Below, one piece after another: positions 55,448 to 63,848 of a stretch of 64,000 nucleotides of DNA. The notes beneath the pieces were generated by a model. The model was not told the DNA's origin and did not search any database. It saw only the letters and a program-made list of their open reading frames with translations. A program made the translations under genes and the position numbers. Numbering within the stretch: the stretch's first letter is position 1; each line of letters opens with the position of its first letter. Source of the DNA: JAEUHZ01 sp964552795 (lineage in GTDB: Bacteria; Planctomycetota; UBA1135; GCA-002686595); assembly GCA_964552795.1 (NCBI GenBank), contig CAZKIO010000003.1:129519-193518 (forward strand), written 5' to 3'.

Positions 55448-55543
55448 GAGGGTGCTCTCGAGGGATGACGGAGCCGCAGGCGCCAATCGCCCGCGGCCTG
55501 TTCCTCCGATCCTAGGTGCCGACCGCGCTTCGTGGGGGGGGGG

Positions 55544-55581
55544 CTGGCGAGAAACCGCGGACCGCGCTGTTTCCTCGCCGG
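55544..55581 (-). terminator. hairpin after the carboxypeptidase-regulatory-repeat gene
   Basis: GGCGAG-AAAC-CGCGG pairs with CCGCG-(CT)-GTTT-C-CTCGCC across the single base at 55561, giving a long stem with small bulges. It starts within a few bases of the stop at 55583 and is followed on the minus strand by a C10 run (G10 at 55534-55543 on the plus strand). Confidence 0.55.
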
Positions 55582-55582
55582 G

Positions 55583-57964
55583 TCACTCGCGCTCGCGCAG
55601 CGTGATCGACACCCGGCCGCCCGGCGCCAGGTCGACGTCGGCGGTGGTGAAGGGGCGCGCGCCCGCGCGACGGACGCTCCACCGGCCCGGCGGAAGCGGG
55701 CCGAACTCGCGGACGGCGAGCCCGAAACGCTCCGCCTCGAGGTCGACCCACGGCCGGCCCCGCGCGTCGAGCACGCGCGTCCAGGCGCCGGGTCCGTGGC
55801 GCAGCGCCTCGCCGGTCGCGCTCTCGAGCGCGACCTCGACGTATCCGCCGGGGGCGAGCACGAGGTCCGCCCGCGCGAGCGCGCCGGCGGCGACGCGCAG
55901 CGCGCCCGATTCGGTGCTGGCAAGATCCCCCGCGACGGCGCGCGCGTGCCAGACGCCGGGGGACAGGCGGTCGATCCGGTAGCGGCCGGCGACGTCCGTC
56001 GTGACGCGCTCGGCGGCCGGCGTCTCGTCGTCGTAGTCCAGGCCGTCCGCTCCGCGCGCCGTCACGCGCGCGCCGGCGACCGGACGGCCGTCGGAATCCC
56101 GGACGACGCCTTCGATGGCGCCCGGGCCCTCGATCCGGACGACGAGGTCGTCGACGATCTCCCGCGCGGCGAGATCGACGGCGACGAACTGCGTGGCGCG
56201 CCCATCGCCCGCGGGCTGCACGCGCATCCGCCACGGACCGCGGTCGAGGCCCTCGAACACGAAGGTGCCGTCCTCCGCGGTGCGATCCGACGCGACCGTG
56301 GACCAGCCGCCGTCGGAGGACTCGAGGTCCATGCGGCGCAGGCGCAACTCGGCCTCGACCGGACGGTCGTGCGCATCGAGAACGCGGCCGCGCAGCAGCG
56401 TGCCGGGCAGGTCGAGGTCGATCGTCTGTTCGGGCGCGTCGCCGATCCACACGCGGCGCTCGGCCATCGAGTCGCTGGGCAGGAGCAGCAGCACCCAGTA
56501 CTCGCCCTGTTCCGCGAGGTCGAGCGCGTACTCGCCTGCCTCGTTCGTGCGCGCCTGGACGTAGGCCGCGCCGGTCCGGCCCGGCGTGAACCGCACGCGC
56601 GCGCCCGCCACGGGCGCGCCGCGGGTCAGCACGCCGCGCACGCGCACCGAGCGCGCGCGCGGTCCGCCAAGAACGATCTCGGCGACCTCGCCCGCGCCGA
56701 CGGCGAAGCTGCGCTCGATCACCTCGGGCTCCAGGCGCGGCTTCGCTCCGGGCGGCAGGTCCTCGCGTGCGGCCATCAGGATGCGCGTGGGCGGGACGTG
56801 GTCGAACCGGAACGCACCGTCGTCGCCGGTCACGTGCCACGTGCTGTCGTCCTCGGCGATGACCCCCACGTCGACGCCCGCGAGCGGGTTGCCGGCGGGG
56901 TCGCGCACGACGCCGCGGATGGTCGCGCCGCGCCGCAGCTCGATCCGCAGGCCGTCGATCGTCTGTCCGGCCTCGACGGCGATCGTGCGCGGCAGCGCGC
57001 TCGTGTGTCCGCGCGCGACCGCGCGCAGGACGGTCGGACCGGCGCGGACCTCGACGATCTCGAAGCGGCCCAGCGTGTCGGTGTAGATGCGCTCCCTCGA
57101 TCCCATCGGCCCGCGCGCGCGCCGGTCGGCCTTCATGGGGCCAAGCGACAGCGCGAGCTCCTCTTCCGCCGCATCGAAGAACGCCATCCCGCGTTCGCCG
57201 GGCGCGAGCGCCGACACGCGCGCGTGGGGCACGGGAACTCCGGACGGGTCGACGACGATGCCGGAGAGACGCGCCTCGCGCGGCGCGACGAGGCGCAGCG
57301 GTTCCGTCGGCGCCGGGAGCGCGAGGCGCACGGGATCGGACTGGACGTGTCCGGCGGCGACGGCCTGCACGTCCCACGAGCCCTTCTGCACGCCGCGGAT
57401 CTCGAAGCTGCCGTCGTCGCTCCGCACGTCGCTGGGCCGGATCGTCGCGCTGACGAGGTGCCCCAGCTCCTCCTTGCGACGTTCGGTCAGGACGATCTGG
57501 AAGGCGCGCAGCGGCTCGCCGCGATCGTTCTCGGCGCGGCCGCGGATCGTCGAGCCCGGATCGAGCGCCAGCACGAGGTCGCGCGTGCCCGGCGCGACGC
57601 CGTCCTGCCGCGCGGCCCAGGGCAGGCGCACGACGGCCGGCGACGACTCGCCGGGTTCGAGCCAGGTCGCCGTGACCAGGAACGGCCCTTCCCCCAGGCC
57701 GGATGCGCGGAACCGGCCGCGTGCGTCGCTGTTCGCGGGAGGGGCGAGGTCCAGACCGAAGTCCGCCAGGCTGCTGTCGATCACCGACACCCGCGCGCCT
57801 TGCACGGGCCGGCCGTCGGGACCGTGCACGACGCCCGTGATCTCGGACGCCGGATGCGACTGCCGTGCGGCGTGCGCGCGATCGCAGCCCAGCACGGCGA
57901 GGAAGATCACGGCGCTCGCGCGCAGGACCGTGCCGGAAACGCGGCGACCTCGAGGATGGAACAT
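55583..57964 (-). CDS. exported protein with repeated carboxypeptidase-regulatory-like domains
   Basis: 793 residues; ATG with AGGAG nine bases upstream. The signal contains a possible lipobox (LAVLGC) and a possible type I site (AHA). At least six beta-sandwich repeats of the carboxypeptidase regulatory type are visible from their opening strands: ITGVVHGPDGRPVQGARV, LSGIVVDPSGVPVPHARV, IRGVVRDPAGNPLAGVDV, VRGVLTRGAPVAGARV, LRGRVLDAHDRPVEAEL and IEGVVRDSDGRPVAGARV. No catalytic domain is seen, so it is likely a surface or envelope structural protein. A TATCCT box at 58017-58022 could be its promoter. Confidence 0.85.
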   Translation of the reverse strand: MFHPRGRRVSGTVLRASAVIFLAVLGCDRAHAARQSHPASEITGVVHGPDGRPVQGARVSVIDSSLADFGLDLAPPANSDARGRFRASGLGEGPFLVTATWLEPGESSPAVVRLPWAARQDGVAPGTRDLVLALDPGSTIRGRAENDRGEPLRAFQIVLTERRKEELGHLVSATIRPSDVRSDDGSFEIRGVQKGSWDVQAVAAGHVQSDPVRLALPAPTEPLRLVAPREARLSGIVVDPSGVPVPHARVSALAPGERGMAFFDAAEEELALSLGPMKADRRARGPMGSRERIYTDTLGRFEIVEVRAGPTVLRAVARGHTSALPRTIAVEAGQTIDGLRIELRRGATIRGVVRDPAGNPLAGVDVGVIAEDDSTWHVTGDDGAFRFDHVPPTRILMAAREDLPPGAKPRLEPEVIERSFAVGAGEVAEIVLGGPRARSVRVRGVLTRGAPVAGARVRFTPGRTGAAYVQARTNEAGEYALDLAEQGEYWVLLLLPSDSMAERRVWIGDAPEQTIDLDLPGTLLRGRVLDAHDRPVEAELRLRRMDLESSDGGWSTVASDRTAEDGTFVFEGLDRGPWRMRVQPAGDGRATQFVAVDLAAREIVDDLVVRIEGPGAIEGVVRDSDGRPVAGARVTARGADGLDYDDETPAAERVTTDVAGRYRIDRLSPGVWHARAVAGDLASTESGALRVAAGALARADLVLAPGGYVEVALESATGEALRHGPGAWTRVLDARGRPWVDLEAERFGLAVREFGPLPPGRWSVRRAGARPFTTADVDLAPGGRVSITLRERE

Positions 57965-58016
57965 GTCTGGCGCTCCTGGTGCGGGGAAAGGCAGCCGTCG
58001 CGCGGCGCAGCGCCCG

Positions 58017-58022
58017 AGGATA
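58017..58022 (-). promoter_or_regulatory. TATCCT -10-like box upstream of the regulatory-repeat gene
   Basis: On the minus strand TATCCT lies 52 bases before the ATG at 57964 and downstream of the strong hairpin at 58061-58092. That fits a new transcription unit starting after termination of the previous one. Confidence 0.35.
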
Positions 58023-58060
58023 GCGCGCTGGCGCCGCGTCCGCGCCGCGCCGTGCATGCA

Positions 58061-58092
58061 GCAGGCCGCGGGGCTCGCGCCCCACGGCCTGC
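58061..58092 (-). terminator. strong hairpin between two minus-strand genes
   Basis: GCAGGCCG-C-GGGGC, loop TCGC, GCCCC-A-CGGCCTGC: a 13-bp GC stem with one C/A mismatch, about 55 bases after the stop of the 58147-59823 gene. No U-tract follows on the minus strand. Confidence 0.6.
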
Positions 58093-58146
58093 GTTGGCGT
58101 GCGTCGGATCGGTCTCGTCAGCGCTGCGCCGACGGGCCGACCGCGA

Positions 58147-59823
58147 TCACGGTTGCCACGGGATCTCGACGCCGTTCGACAGGTTGAACGTCGAGGGCGT
58201 GCAGAACGCCGCGGCGTTGCGGTTCCAGATCTGGTAGGTGCGCGTGCCGCCGGCCGCCGGGACCATGCCGCGGACGGAGACCGAGAGGTCGCCCGCGACG
58301 GGGTACTGCGAAGCACCGGCCACGTTCGTCTTGGTCCCCAGGCGGATCACGGTGCCGCCGGCGCAGCGCAGGCCGTCGCCGAAGGCCACCGAGATCTGCG
58401 AGGTGCCCTGGGAGTACAGGCAGGTCGAGTTCGGCATGCCCGAGCCCTGCAGCGTCACCGTGTCGTTCGCGACGCTGGCGGTGCCGCTCGCCGCGAGGTT
58501 GCCGCCGGCCGGGTCGACCGAGTTGGCGCAGCCGTTGCCGGCCGCCCCGTTGTTGCCGCACGGGCAGGCCGTGCCGGTGCCGTCGCCGAAGCAGTAGGAC
58601 GTGTACGACGCGCCCTCGCGCACGATCTGGAAGCCGTTCAGCGTCGCGAATCCGGAGTTCGTCGCGACCGTGATCGCGATCGAGCCGCCCGATGCGACGC
58701 CGGTGACCATGTGGCGCGCGTAGGTGAGGCCCAACGCGTGCGCGCCCGCCCAGGCGCCGCCCACGTTCTGCGCCGGGTCGGCCGAGCCTGCGACCGACAC
58801 CGTCGAGACGAAAGTCGCGCTGTCGGGCGCCCAGGCGTAGGTGTACACGGTGTAGTTGCCGCCGAACAGGTTGCTGAAGGTCCAGGTGGTCGTGCCGCCC
58901 GTGCCGCCCACGTCCTGCGCGTCGTCCAGCAGCCGCTCGTCGTCGCCGGTCGTCCCGGTGTTGTTGAACGCGAAGTCGGCCAGGTTCGTGCCGGTGCGTG
59001 TCAGCACTGCGTTGCACGGGACGCCGGCGAGATCGTTCAGCATGCCGCTGGAAGTCGCGACGCTGCGCGCGTTCCACACGCCCGGCGTGCCGGCGGCCGC
59101 GCCGTAGGTGCTGGTGGGCACGCCGAAGCCCGCGGTGGGCGAACCGATGTCCACGTTCATGCTGGCCGCGGTCGGCGGGCCCGGCGGGGGCGGGATCGTC
59201 AGCGAGAACGTGCCCGAGCCGCCGGTCGCCGTGGGGTACACGCCGATCTGGATCATGTACTGCGAACCAGCCGTGACGTTGAAGTCGATCGACGACTGGA
59301 AGCTGGCGCAACTGTCGTCGTTGCACGCCAGCACCGTGCCCGCCGTCGGGCAGGCCGCGCCCGGATAGACCGCGATCTTGGTGTCGACCGTGGTCAGGCC
59401 GCAGGTCGTCATCGTGCACAGTCCGCTGGCCGGCGCGGTCCACGAGAACCACACGTCGCGGTTCATGGCCGTCGAGCCGAAGAACAGGCACGGTCCCTCG
59501 GTCTGGCCCTGCGGGCTGGTCGTGGCGGCGGCGTTGTTGAACGGGAACGAGCCGGTGCCGGTGATCACGTCCGCGGTGGCGCAGTCGTCGCTGCCGGTGG
59601 ATGCGAGCGCGCTGACGACGACTTGCGGCGGCAGGTTGACGACCGATCCGGCGGGCGGCGCGGAGGGCTTGTGCGCCGTCGTCGTGCCGCGGACTTGGGA
59701 CTGCGCCGAGGCCGCGCTCGCGCACAGTCCGACGACCAGGAGGGAGACCAGACCACGAGTTCTCTTGAGGGATTCCTCGCCGAAGGGGGGCTGAGGGTGC
59801 CAACCCTCGAAGCAGGTGCGCAC
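58147..59823 (-). CDS. secreted protein with PPC-like domain and planctomycete C-terminal module
   Basis: 558 residues from a GTG at 59823, the first standard start. A normal signal peptide would instead begin at KRTRGLVSLLVVGLCASA, where the codon before Lys is CTC and GAGGA lies upstream, so the start is unsure. After the signal come a PPC-like beta domain (DVWFSWTAPASGLC, MIQIGVYPTATGGSGTF), a second beta domain (TWTFSNLFGGNYTVYTYAWA) and the C-terminal module from CFGDGTGTACPCGNN to FCTPSTFNLSNGVEI. Exported, function unknown. The 34-base exact repeat shared with the 54143-55447 gene lies at 58171-58204. Confidence 0.75.
   Translation of the reverse strand: MRTCFEGWHPQPPFGEESLKRTRGLVSLLVVGLCASAASAQSQVRGTTTAHKPSAPPAGSVVNLPPQVVVSALASTGSDDCATADVITGTGSFPFNNAAATTSPQGQTEGPCLFFGSTAMNRDVWFSWTAPASGLCTMTTCGLTTVDTKIAVYPGAACPTAGTVLACNDDSCASFQSSIDFNVTAGSQYMIQIGVYPTATGGSGTFSLTIPPPPGPPTAASMNVDIGSPTAGFGVPTSTYGAAAGTPGVWNARSVATSSGMLNDLAGVPCNAVLTRTGTNLADFAFNNTGTTGDDERLLDDAQDVGGTGGTTTWTFSNLFGGNYTVYTYAWAPDSATFVSTVSVAGSADPAQNVGGAWAGAHALGLTYARHMVTGVASGGSIAITVATNSGFATLNGFQIVREGASYTSYCFGDGTGTACPCGNNGAAGNGCANSVDPAGGNLAASGTASVANDTVTLQGSGMPNSTCLYSQGTSQISVAFGDGLRCAGGTVIRLGTKTNVAGASQYPVAGDLSVSVRGMVPAAGGTRTYQIWNRNAAAFCTPSTFNLSNGVEIPWQP
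58171..58204 (-). repeat. 34-base exact repeat, copy 2 (copy 1 at 54164-54197)
   Basis: Identical 34 bases in the 3' end of the second gene carrying the C-terminal module. Confidence 0.85.
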
Positions 59824-60144
59824 CGCGGGGACGCGCGATTCGCGCCGCCTCGCGATTCCGGGCCTACCCCTGGCCCGCGGAGCCCGACAGGGGGCGCGCG
59901 CGGGGTCGTCCCCGGGACCCGCACGGCGCGTCGCGCGCAGACGCGGGCCGAGTCCCGCTCCGCAGCGGCGAACGGGAGATGAGGCGCGGATTACGGAGCC
60001 CCGCCGGGCGGCGGCATGCGCGCGCACCAGGGCACGCTCCCCGCCCAGTCATGCGCGCGTAACCCACGTGTGTCGATCGCGGCCTAGGGTCGGACGCGTG
60101 GGAAGCCGCGGCGCTTCCTCGCTCACCCGCTCCCGAGGTACGAC
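59824..60144. promoter_or_regulatory. 321-base divergent intergenic region
   Basis: No gene is convincing here. On the plus strand TAGGGT at 60085-60090 is a possible -10 box, giving a leader of about 47 bases that includes CCGAGG before the ATG at 60145. No clear -35 was identified, and nothing certain serves the minus-strand gene. Confidence 0.35.
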
Positions 60145-62292
60145 ATGCAACACGATCTCATCCGCACGCGCGACGCACGACGGTACGACCGGCGATCCAG
60201 GGCTCGAGTCCACGTCGGTGGCGCGCTCCTCGCCGCGACGGCGCTGATCGCGGGCTGCAGCAGCAGCTCGTCGCAGGCGCCGTCCGCGGTCGTTCCCGAC
60301 TTCTCTGCGGCCGCGTTCTCGAACCCGAGCGCGGTGAACCATCCGCTGTGGAGCTTCCCCGCGGACCTGGCGCGGACCTTCGCCACCGAGGGCGCGGACG
60401 AAGCCGAGGTGAACGTCGTCGAGCGCCTGCCCGGGACGCGCACGGTCCTGGGCATCGAGTGCATCCGCGTGCGCGACCGCGAGTACGCCGGCGGCCTCCT
60501 GATCGAGGACACCGAGGACTGGTACGCGCAGGACGACGCAGGGAACGTCTGGTACATGGGCGAGGCGTCCACGAGCTACGAGTACGACGAGGACGACATC
60601 CTCGTCGGCACGGACACGGAGGGCTCGTGGGAGGCGGGGCTGGATCCGCTGGGGCTCGGCGCGGTCGCGCGGCCGGGCTTCGCCATGCCCGCGATGCCCG
60701 CGGTGGGCGACCACTACTACCAGGAGCACTACCCGGGCGTGGCCGAGGACATCGGCCGGGTCGTGGCGCTGAACGTCGCGGTCCAGCTCGCCGACGGCAG
60801 CCGGTACACCTGCGTCCAGACGCGCGAGACCAGCTCGCTGGAGCCCTCGGCCGGCGAGTTCAAGTACTACGCGTCCGGCGTCGGCGTCGTGCTGGTCGAG
60901 GCGTCCGGCGGGGACGGGCGCGTCGAGTACCGCGGCGGGTTCGTGACGAATCCCGGCTCGAAGCCCGTGTTCCTGCCCGGCGACTTCACCGCGCCGGACC
61001 AGATCGATCACCCGCTGTTCCCGCAGGTCGAGGGCGTCGCTCACGTCTACTTCGAGAGCTCGGAGGACGGATCGGAGACGATCGTCGTCGAGCGGCTGCC
61101 CGGCACGCGCAACGTCGCCGGTCTGGACTGCGCGCGGGTGCGCGACCGCGTGTACGCCGGCGGCCTCTTGATCGAGGACACGGAGGACTGGTTCGCGCAG
61201 GACGACGCCGGCAACGTCTGGTACATGGGCGAGGAGGTCGTCAACTACGAGTACGACGACGAAGGCGTGCTGAAGGGGACGAACGACGGCGGCTCGTGGG
61301 AGGCCGGATTGGACGTCGCGGGCACCGGATCGATCGCGGAGCCCGGCTACCAGCTGCCGGCCGTCCCGGTCATGGGCGTCGCGTACTACCAGGAGTTCTA
61401 TCCCGGGGAGGCCGAGGACATGGGCCTTCCGGTCGCGGACGGCGTGACGGTCGAGTTGCCCGACGGCCGCGTGTTCGAAGGCTGCCTGCGCGTGCTCGAC
61501 TGGAACCCGCTGGAACCCGACGGCCTGGAGTACAAGCTCTACGCGCCCGGCGTCGGCCTCGTCCGCGAGGAGGCCTTGCACGAACTGCAGAGCGCCTCGC
61601 TCGTCGGCAGCTTCGATCGCGGCGCCGCGTCGATCCCGGACCTGGCCGTCGCGTCGTTCACGACGCCCACGACCATCGACCATCCGTTGCTGCCGCTGCC
61701 CGTCGGCGCGACCTTCGAGTACGAGGCCGAGACCGAGGACGGAACCGAGACGATCCTGGTCGAGGTGCTGCCGATGGTGCGCGTCGTGGCCGGCGTGACC
61801 TGCGTGCAGGTGCGCGATCAGGTGTTCCTGGACGGCGTGATCCTGGAGGACACCGTCGACTGGTTCGCCCAGGACGACGCGGGCAACGTGTGGTACTTCG
61901 GCGAAGAGGTCGTCAACTACGAGTACGACGAGGACGGCCTGCTGATCGGCGCCAACGACGAAGGCTCGTGGGAGGCCGGGCTGGACGTGGCCGGCACGGG
62001 CCGCACGGCGCTGCCGGGGATCGTCATGTGGGCGAACCCCGCACCCGGCAGCGCCTACTACCAGGAGTACTACGCGACCGAGGCCGAGGACATGGCGCAG
62101 GTCATCGCGACCGGCGTCACGCTCGTCACGCCCGGCGGCGCGACCTGGTCGGGGTGCCTCCAGACGCTCGACTGGAACCCGCTGGAGCCCGACGGCCTGG
62201 AATACAAGTACTACGCGCCCGGGTTCGGGCTGGTGTTCGAGGAGAAGCTGAACGACGGCGAGGCGCTCGAGCTGACCGATGGGTCGCTGTGA
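60145..62292 (+). CDS. lipoprotein made of three tandem repeats of about 223 residues
   Basis: 715 residues; the signal has a long N-region and a lipobox (LLAATALIAGC). Three homologous units follow, starting near NHPLW, DHPLF and DHPLL (DNA positions 60337, 61006, 61678; spacing 669 and 672). Each has RVRDR/QVRDQ, a GGLLIEDTEDWFAQDDAGNV-type core, a WYMGE/WYFGE strand, YEYD, GSWEAGLD, a YYQExY block with AEDMG, and LEPDGLEYKYYAPG. The unit is acidic and looks like a beta-rich domain with Asp/Glu clusters that could bind cations. No known family recognised. Likely outer surface or periplasm. Confidence 0.8.
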   Translation: MQHDLIRTRDARRYDRRSRARVHVGGALLAATALIAGCSSSSSQAPSAVVPDFSAAAFSNPSAVNHPLWSFPADLARTFATEGADEAEVNVVERLPGTRTVLGIECIRVRDREYAGGLLIEDTEDWYAQDDAGNVWYMGEASTSYEYDEDDILVGTDTEGSWEAGLDPLGLGAVARPGFAMPAMPAVGDHYYQEHYPGVAEDIGRVVALNVAVQLADGSRYTCVQTRETSSLEPSAGEFKYYASGVGVVLVEASGGDGRVEYRGGFVTNPGSKPVFLPGDFTAPDQIDHPLFPQVEGVAHVYFESSEDGSETIVVERLPGTRNVAGLDCARVRDRVYAGGLLIEDTEDWFAQDDAGNVWYMGEEVVNYEYDDEGVLKGTNDGGSWEAGLDVAGTGSIAEPGYQLPAVPVMGVAYYQEFYPGEAEDMGLPVADGVTVELPDGRVFEGCLRVLDWNPLEPDGLEYKLYAPGVGLVREEALHELQSASLVGSFDRGAASIPDLAVASFTTPTTIDHPLLPLPVGATFEYEAETEDGTETILVEVLPMVRVVAGVTCVQVRDQVFLDGVILEDTVDWFAQDDAGNVWYFGEEVVNYEYDEDGLLIGANDEGSWEAGLDVAGTGRTALPGIVMWANPAPGSAYYQEYYATEAEDMAQVIATGVTLVTPGGATWSGCLQTLDWNPLEPDGLEYKYYAPGFGLVFEEKLNDGEALELTDGSL
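60337..62285 (+). repeat. three tandem DNA/protein repeats within the lipoprotein gene
   Basis: Units begin at about 60337, 61006 and 61678 with a period of 669-672 bases. The core encoding EDTxDWxAQDDAGNVWY is strongly conserved at the DNA level between units. Confidence 0.75.
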
Positions 62293-62293
62293 G

Positions 62294-62310
62294 CCGCGCG
62301 CTCAGCGCGG
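62294..62310. terminator. hairpin overlapping the end of two convergent genes
   Basis: CCGCGC-GCTCA-GCGCGG lies just after the lipoprotein stop and includes the TGA of the opposing PAP2-like gene (62302-62304). It is a candidate bidirectional terminator without U-tract. Confidence 0.4.
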
Positions 62311-62988
62311 GCGCCACTCGCGCAGCGCGTAGATGGCGAACGCGATCGCCCATGCGCCGACGACGTCGATCGAGTAGTGCAGCCTCGAGAGGAGGACCGC
62401 GGCGACCATCGCCACGTGCCCCAGAAGCGCGATGCAGCGCAGACCCGGACGGTGCCATAGGTACAGCACGAGCAGGAACGTGGTCGCCGCGTGGCCGGAG
62501 AAGAACAGGTCCTGCGAGAGCCAGGCCTTGATCGATCCGTGCGCGAACACGCCGACGGGCGAGATCAGCTCCAGGTACGCCTCCCAGAACGTGCGGCCCG
62601 CGACGCCCGCGCGGGCGTTCGCCTCGTCCGGCGGTCCGAGCGTCGTCAGCACGATGCAGACGCCGCGCGCGAGCGAAACGAGGGCGCCCGTCACCATGTA
62701 GCGGATCCAGCGGCGCGGCTCGGTCAGGAGGAGCGCCGCGGCGAGCGGCAGGTAGATCGCGAGCCAGGCCCAGTAGTTGGCGTGGTCGATCCAGGCCACG
62801 TAGGGCAGGTGCTCCAGCGCGACGTCGGGCAGGCTCGGCGCGCGGCGGCCCTCGTTCCACAGCGCCAGCAGCGTCATCGCGCAGTAGCAGACGTAGCGCA
62901 AGAGGAGCGCGCCGGCCAGCCACGGCCACAGGCGCACCAGTTCGCGCAACCACGCGCTCCATGTCGTCCCCGCGCGGACGGCGTCCAT
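62302..62988 (-). CDS. PAP2/sphingomyelin-synthase-like membrane protein
   Basis: 228 residues, about six transmembrane helices. The signature DLFFSGHAATTFLLVL followed by SRLHYSIDVVGAWAIA matches the SGH...H-D catalytic pattern of the PAP2-C (sphingomyelin synthase-related) branch, which moves or removes lipid phosphate head groups on the outer face of the membrane. A TAGGGT box lies seven bases before the ATG. Substrate unknown. Convergent with the triple-repeat lipoprotein gene. Confidence 0.8.
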   Translation of the reverse strand: MDAVRAGTTWSAWLRELVRLWPWLAGALLLRYVCYCAMTLLALWNEGRRAPSLPDVALEHLPYVAWIDHANYWAWLAIYLPLAAALLLTEPRRWIRYMVTGALVSLARGVCIVLTTLGPPDEANARAGVAGRTFWEAYLELISPVGVFAHGSIKAWLSQDLFFSGHAATTFLLVLYLWHRPGLRCIALLGHVAMVAAVLLSRLHYSIDVVGAWAIAFAIYALREWRPR

Positions 62989-62995
62989 CGCCGTG

Positions 62996-63001
62996 ACCCT
63001 A
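62996..63001 (-). promoter_or_regulatory. TAGGGT -10-like box seven bases before an ATG
   Basis: On the minus strand TAGGGT is followed by CACGGCG and then the ATG at 62988. Consistent with a leaderless transcript. Confidence 0.35.
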
Positions 63002-63047
63002 GCAGCCCGTCGTGAAACTCCCTACTCCGGCGGCGCGGCGTGCACGT

Positions 63048-63416
63048 TCACGGCTGTCGGTTGAGCCGTCGGTGGTAGGTGTCGATCCAGTCGCGGTAGT
63101 GCGGCGGGAACGCCGCACCGCCCTGCGCGCGGAACACGTCGCGCGCGTACACGGGCAGGTCGCCCCAGCGATCGTTGGCGTCGGGCGCGTTCGCCCTCGC
63201 GGTCGCTGATCCCGGCGGCGGCTGGGCCGCGACGTTCGCGGCGGGCGCCGTGGATTCCCGCGGGCTGTGCGGCGTTGCGCCGCCGGGGTCGCTCGGAGGA
63301 TTGCCGTCGGATTCGCGCGCCTGCTCCGCTCGCTCCGGCTCACGCGGCGTCGACTCGCGCTCGGCGCCGGTCCCGCTCTTCCCATCGAGCGGGCTCGGCT
63401 GATTCTCGCCCGGCAT
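63048..63416 (-). CDS. small protein with disordered N-terminus and conserved WGDLP...YRDWIDTYHRRL tail
   Basis: 122 residues from the first ATG in the frame; no Shine-Dalgarno is obvious. The first 80 residues are Pro/Ser/Glu/Ala-rich and likely disordered. The C-terminus RWGDLPVYARDVFRAQ and PPHYRDWIDTYHRRL resembles, from memory, the end of small proteins found in planctomycete clusters next to MoxR/von Willebrand factor A genes. It probably pairs with the gene upstream at 63474-63848, 57 bases away. Confidence 0.55.
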   Translation of the reverse strand: MPGENQPSPLDGKSGTGAERESTPREPERAEQARESDGNPPSDPGGATPHSPRESTAPAANVAAQPPPGSATARANAPDANDRWGDLPVYARDVFRAQGGAAFPPHYRDWIDTYHRRLNRQP

Positions 63417-63473
63417 GTTGTCCGGCGGACCGCCGGACTTCCCGGAGGCTCTTCACAAGCCTCCGGGCGACGG

Positions 63474-63848
63474 TCACGACCCGCCGGGCGGGTGGGGGTG
63501 CTGGATGAGCTCGAGGATCCGATCGTAGTCCTCGACCGAGCGTTGCGTGCCGTCGCGGCTGCGCCGGAGCAGCGCGCCCAGGTCCGTCGGCGTTCCCGGC
63601 GTGCGCGTCCGCCGCTCGTCGGCGGACGCGTCCTTGAGCAAGCGATCGATCTCGCGCAGACGGAGCTCGATCCCCGCCATGAGCTGCTCGATCTCCTGGT
63701 GCGGGTCGTTCGCGCGAGCGTCGGCGGCATCGCGCCGCACCGGCGGTTCGTGCTCGTGCCGGGCCTCCTGCCCGCGGCACACGGTGGACAGCGCGCAGCA
63801 AGCGAGTGCGATCGCGAGTCGATCGAAGGCTGGGCGATTCGGAAGCAT
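63474..63848 (-). CDS. small exported coiled-coil protein
   Basis: 124 residues from the ATG of MLPNRPAFDRLAIALACCAL, a signal peptide; GGGAGG lies upstream. The mature part is helical (HQEIEQLMAGIELRLREIDR, then TQRSVEDYDRILELIQ). It looks like the usual partner of the downstream small protein. Function unknown. Confidence 0.65.
   Translation of the reverse strand: MLPNRPAFDRLAIALACCALSTVCRGQEARHEHEPPVRRDAADARANDPHQEIEQLMAGIELRLREIDRLLKDASADERRTRTPGTPTDLGALLRRSRDGTQRSVEDYDRILELIQHPHPPGGS

Noticed and set aside
60098..60145. GTG at 60098, seven bases after TAGGGT, as a leaderless start
   Set aside because: It is out of frame with the lipoprotein gene and opens only a short Arg/Ser-rich frame; the ATG at 60145 with a lipoprotein signal is far better.
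60337..62285. CRISPR-like or satellite repeat
   Set aside because: The repeats are 669-672 bases, in frame and protein-coding; no short direct repeats with unique spacers were seen anywhere in the window.
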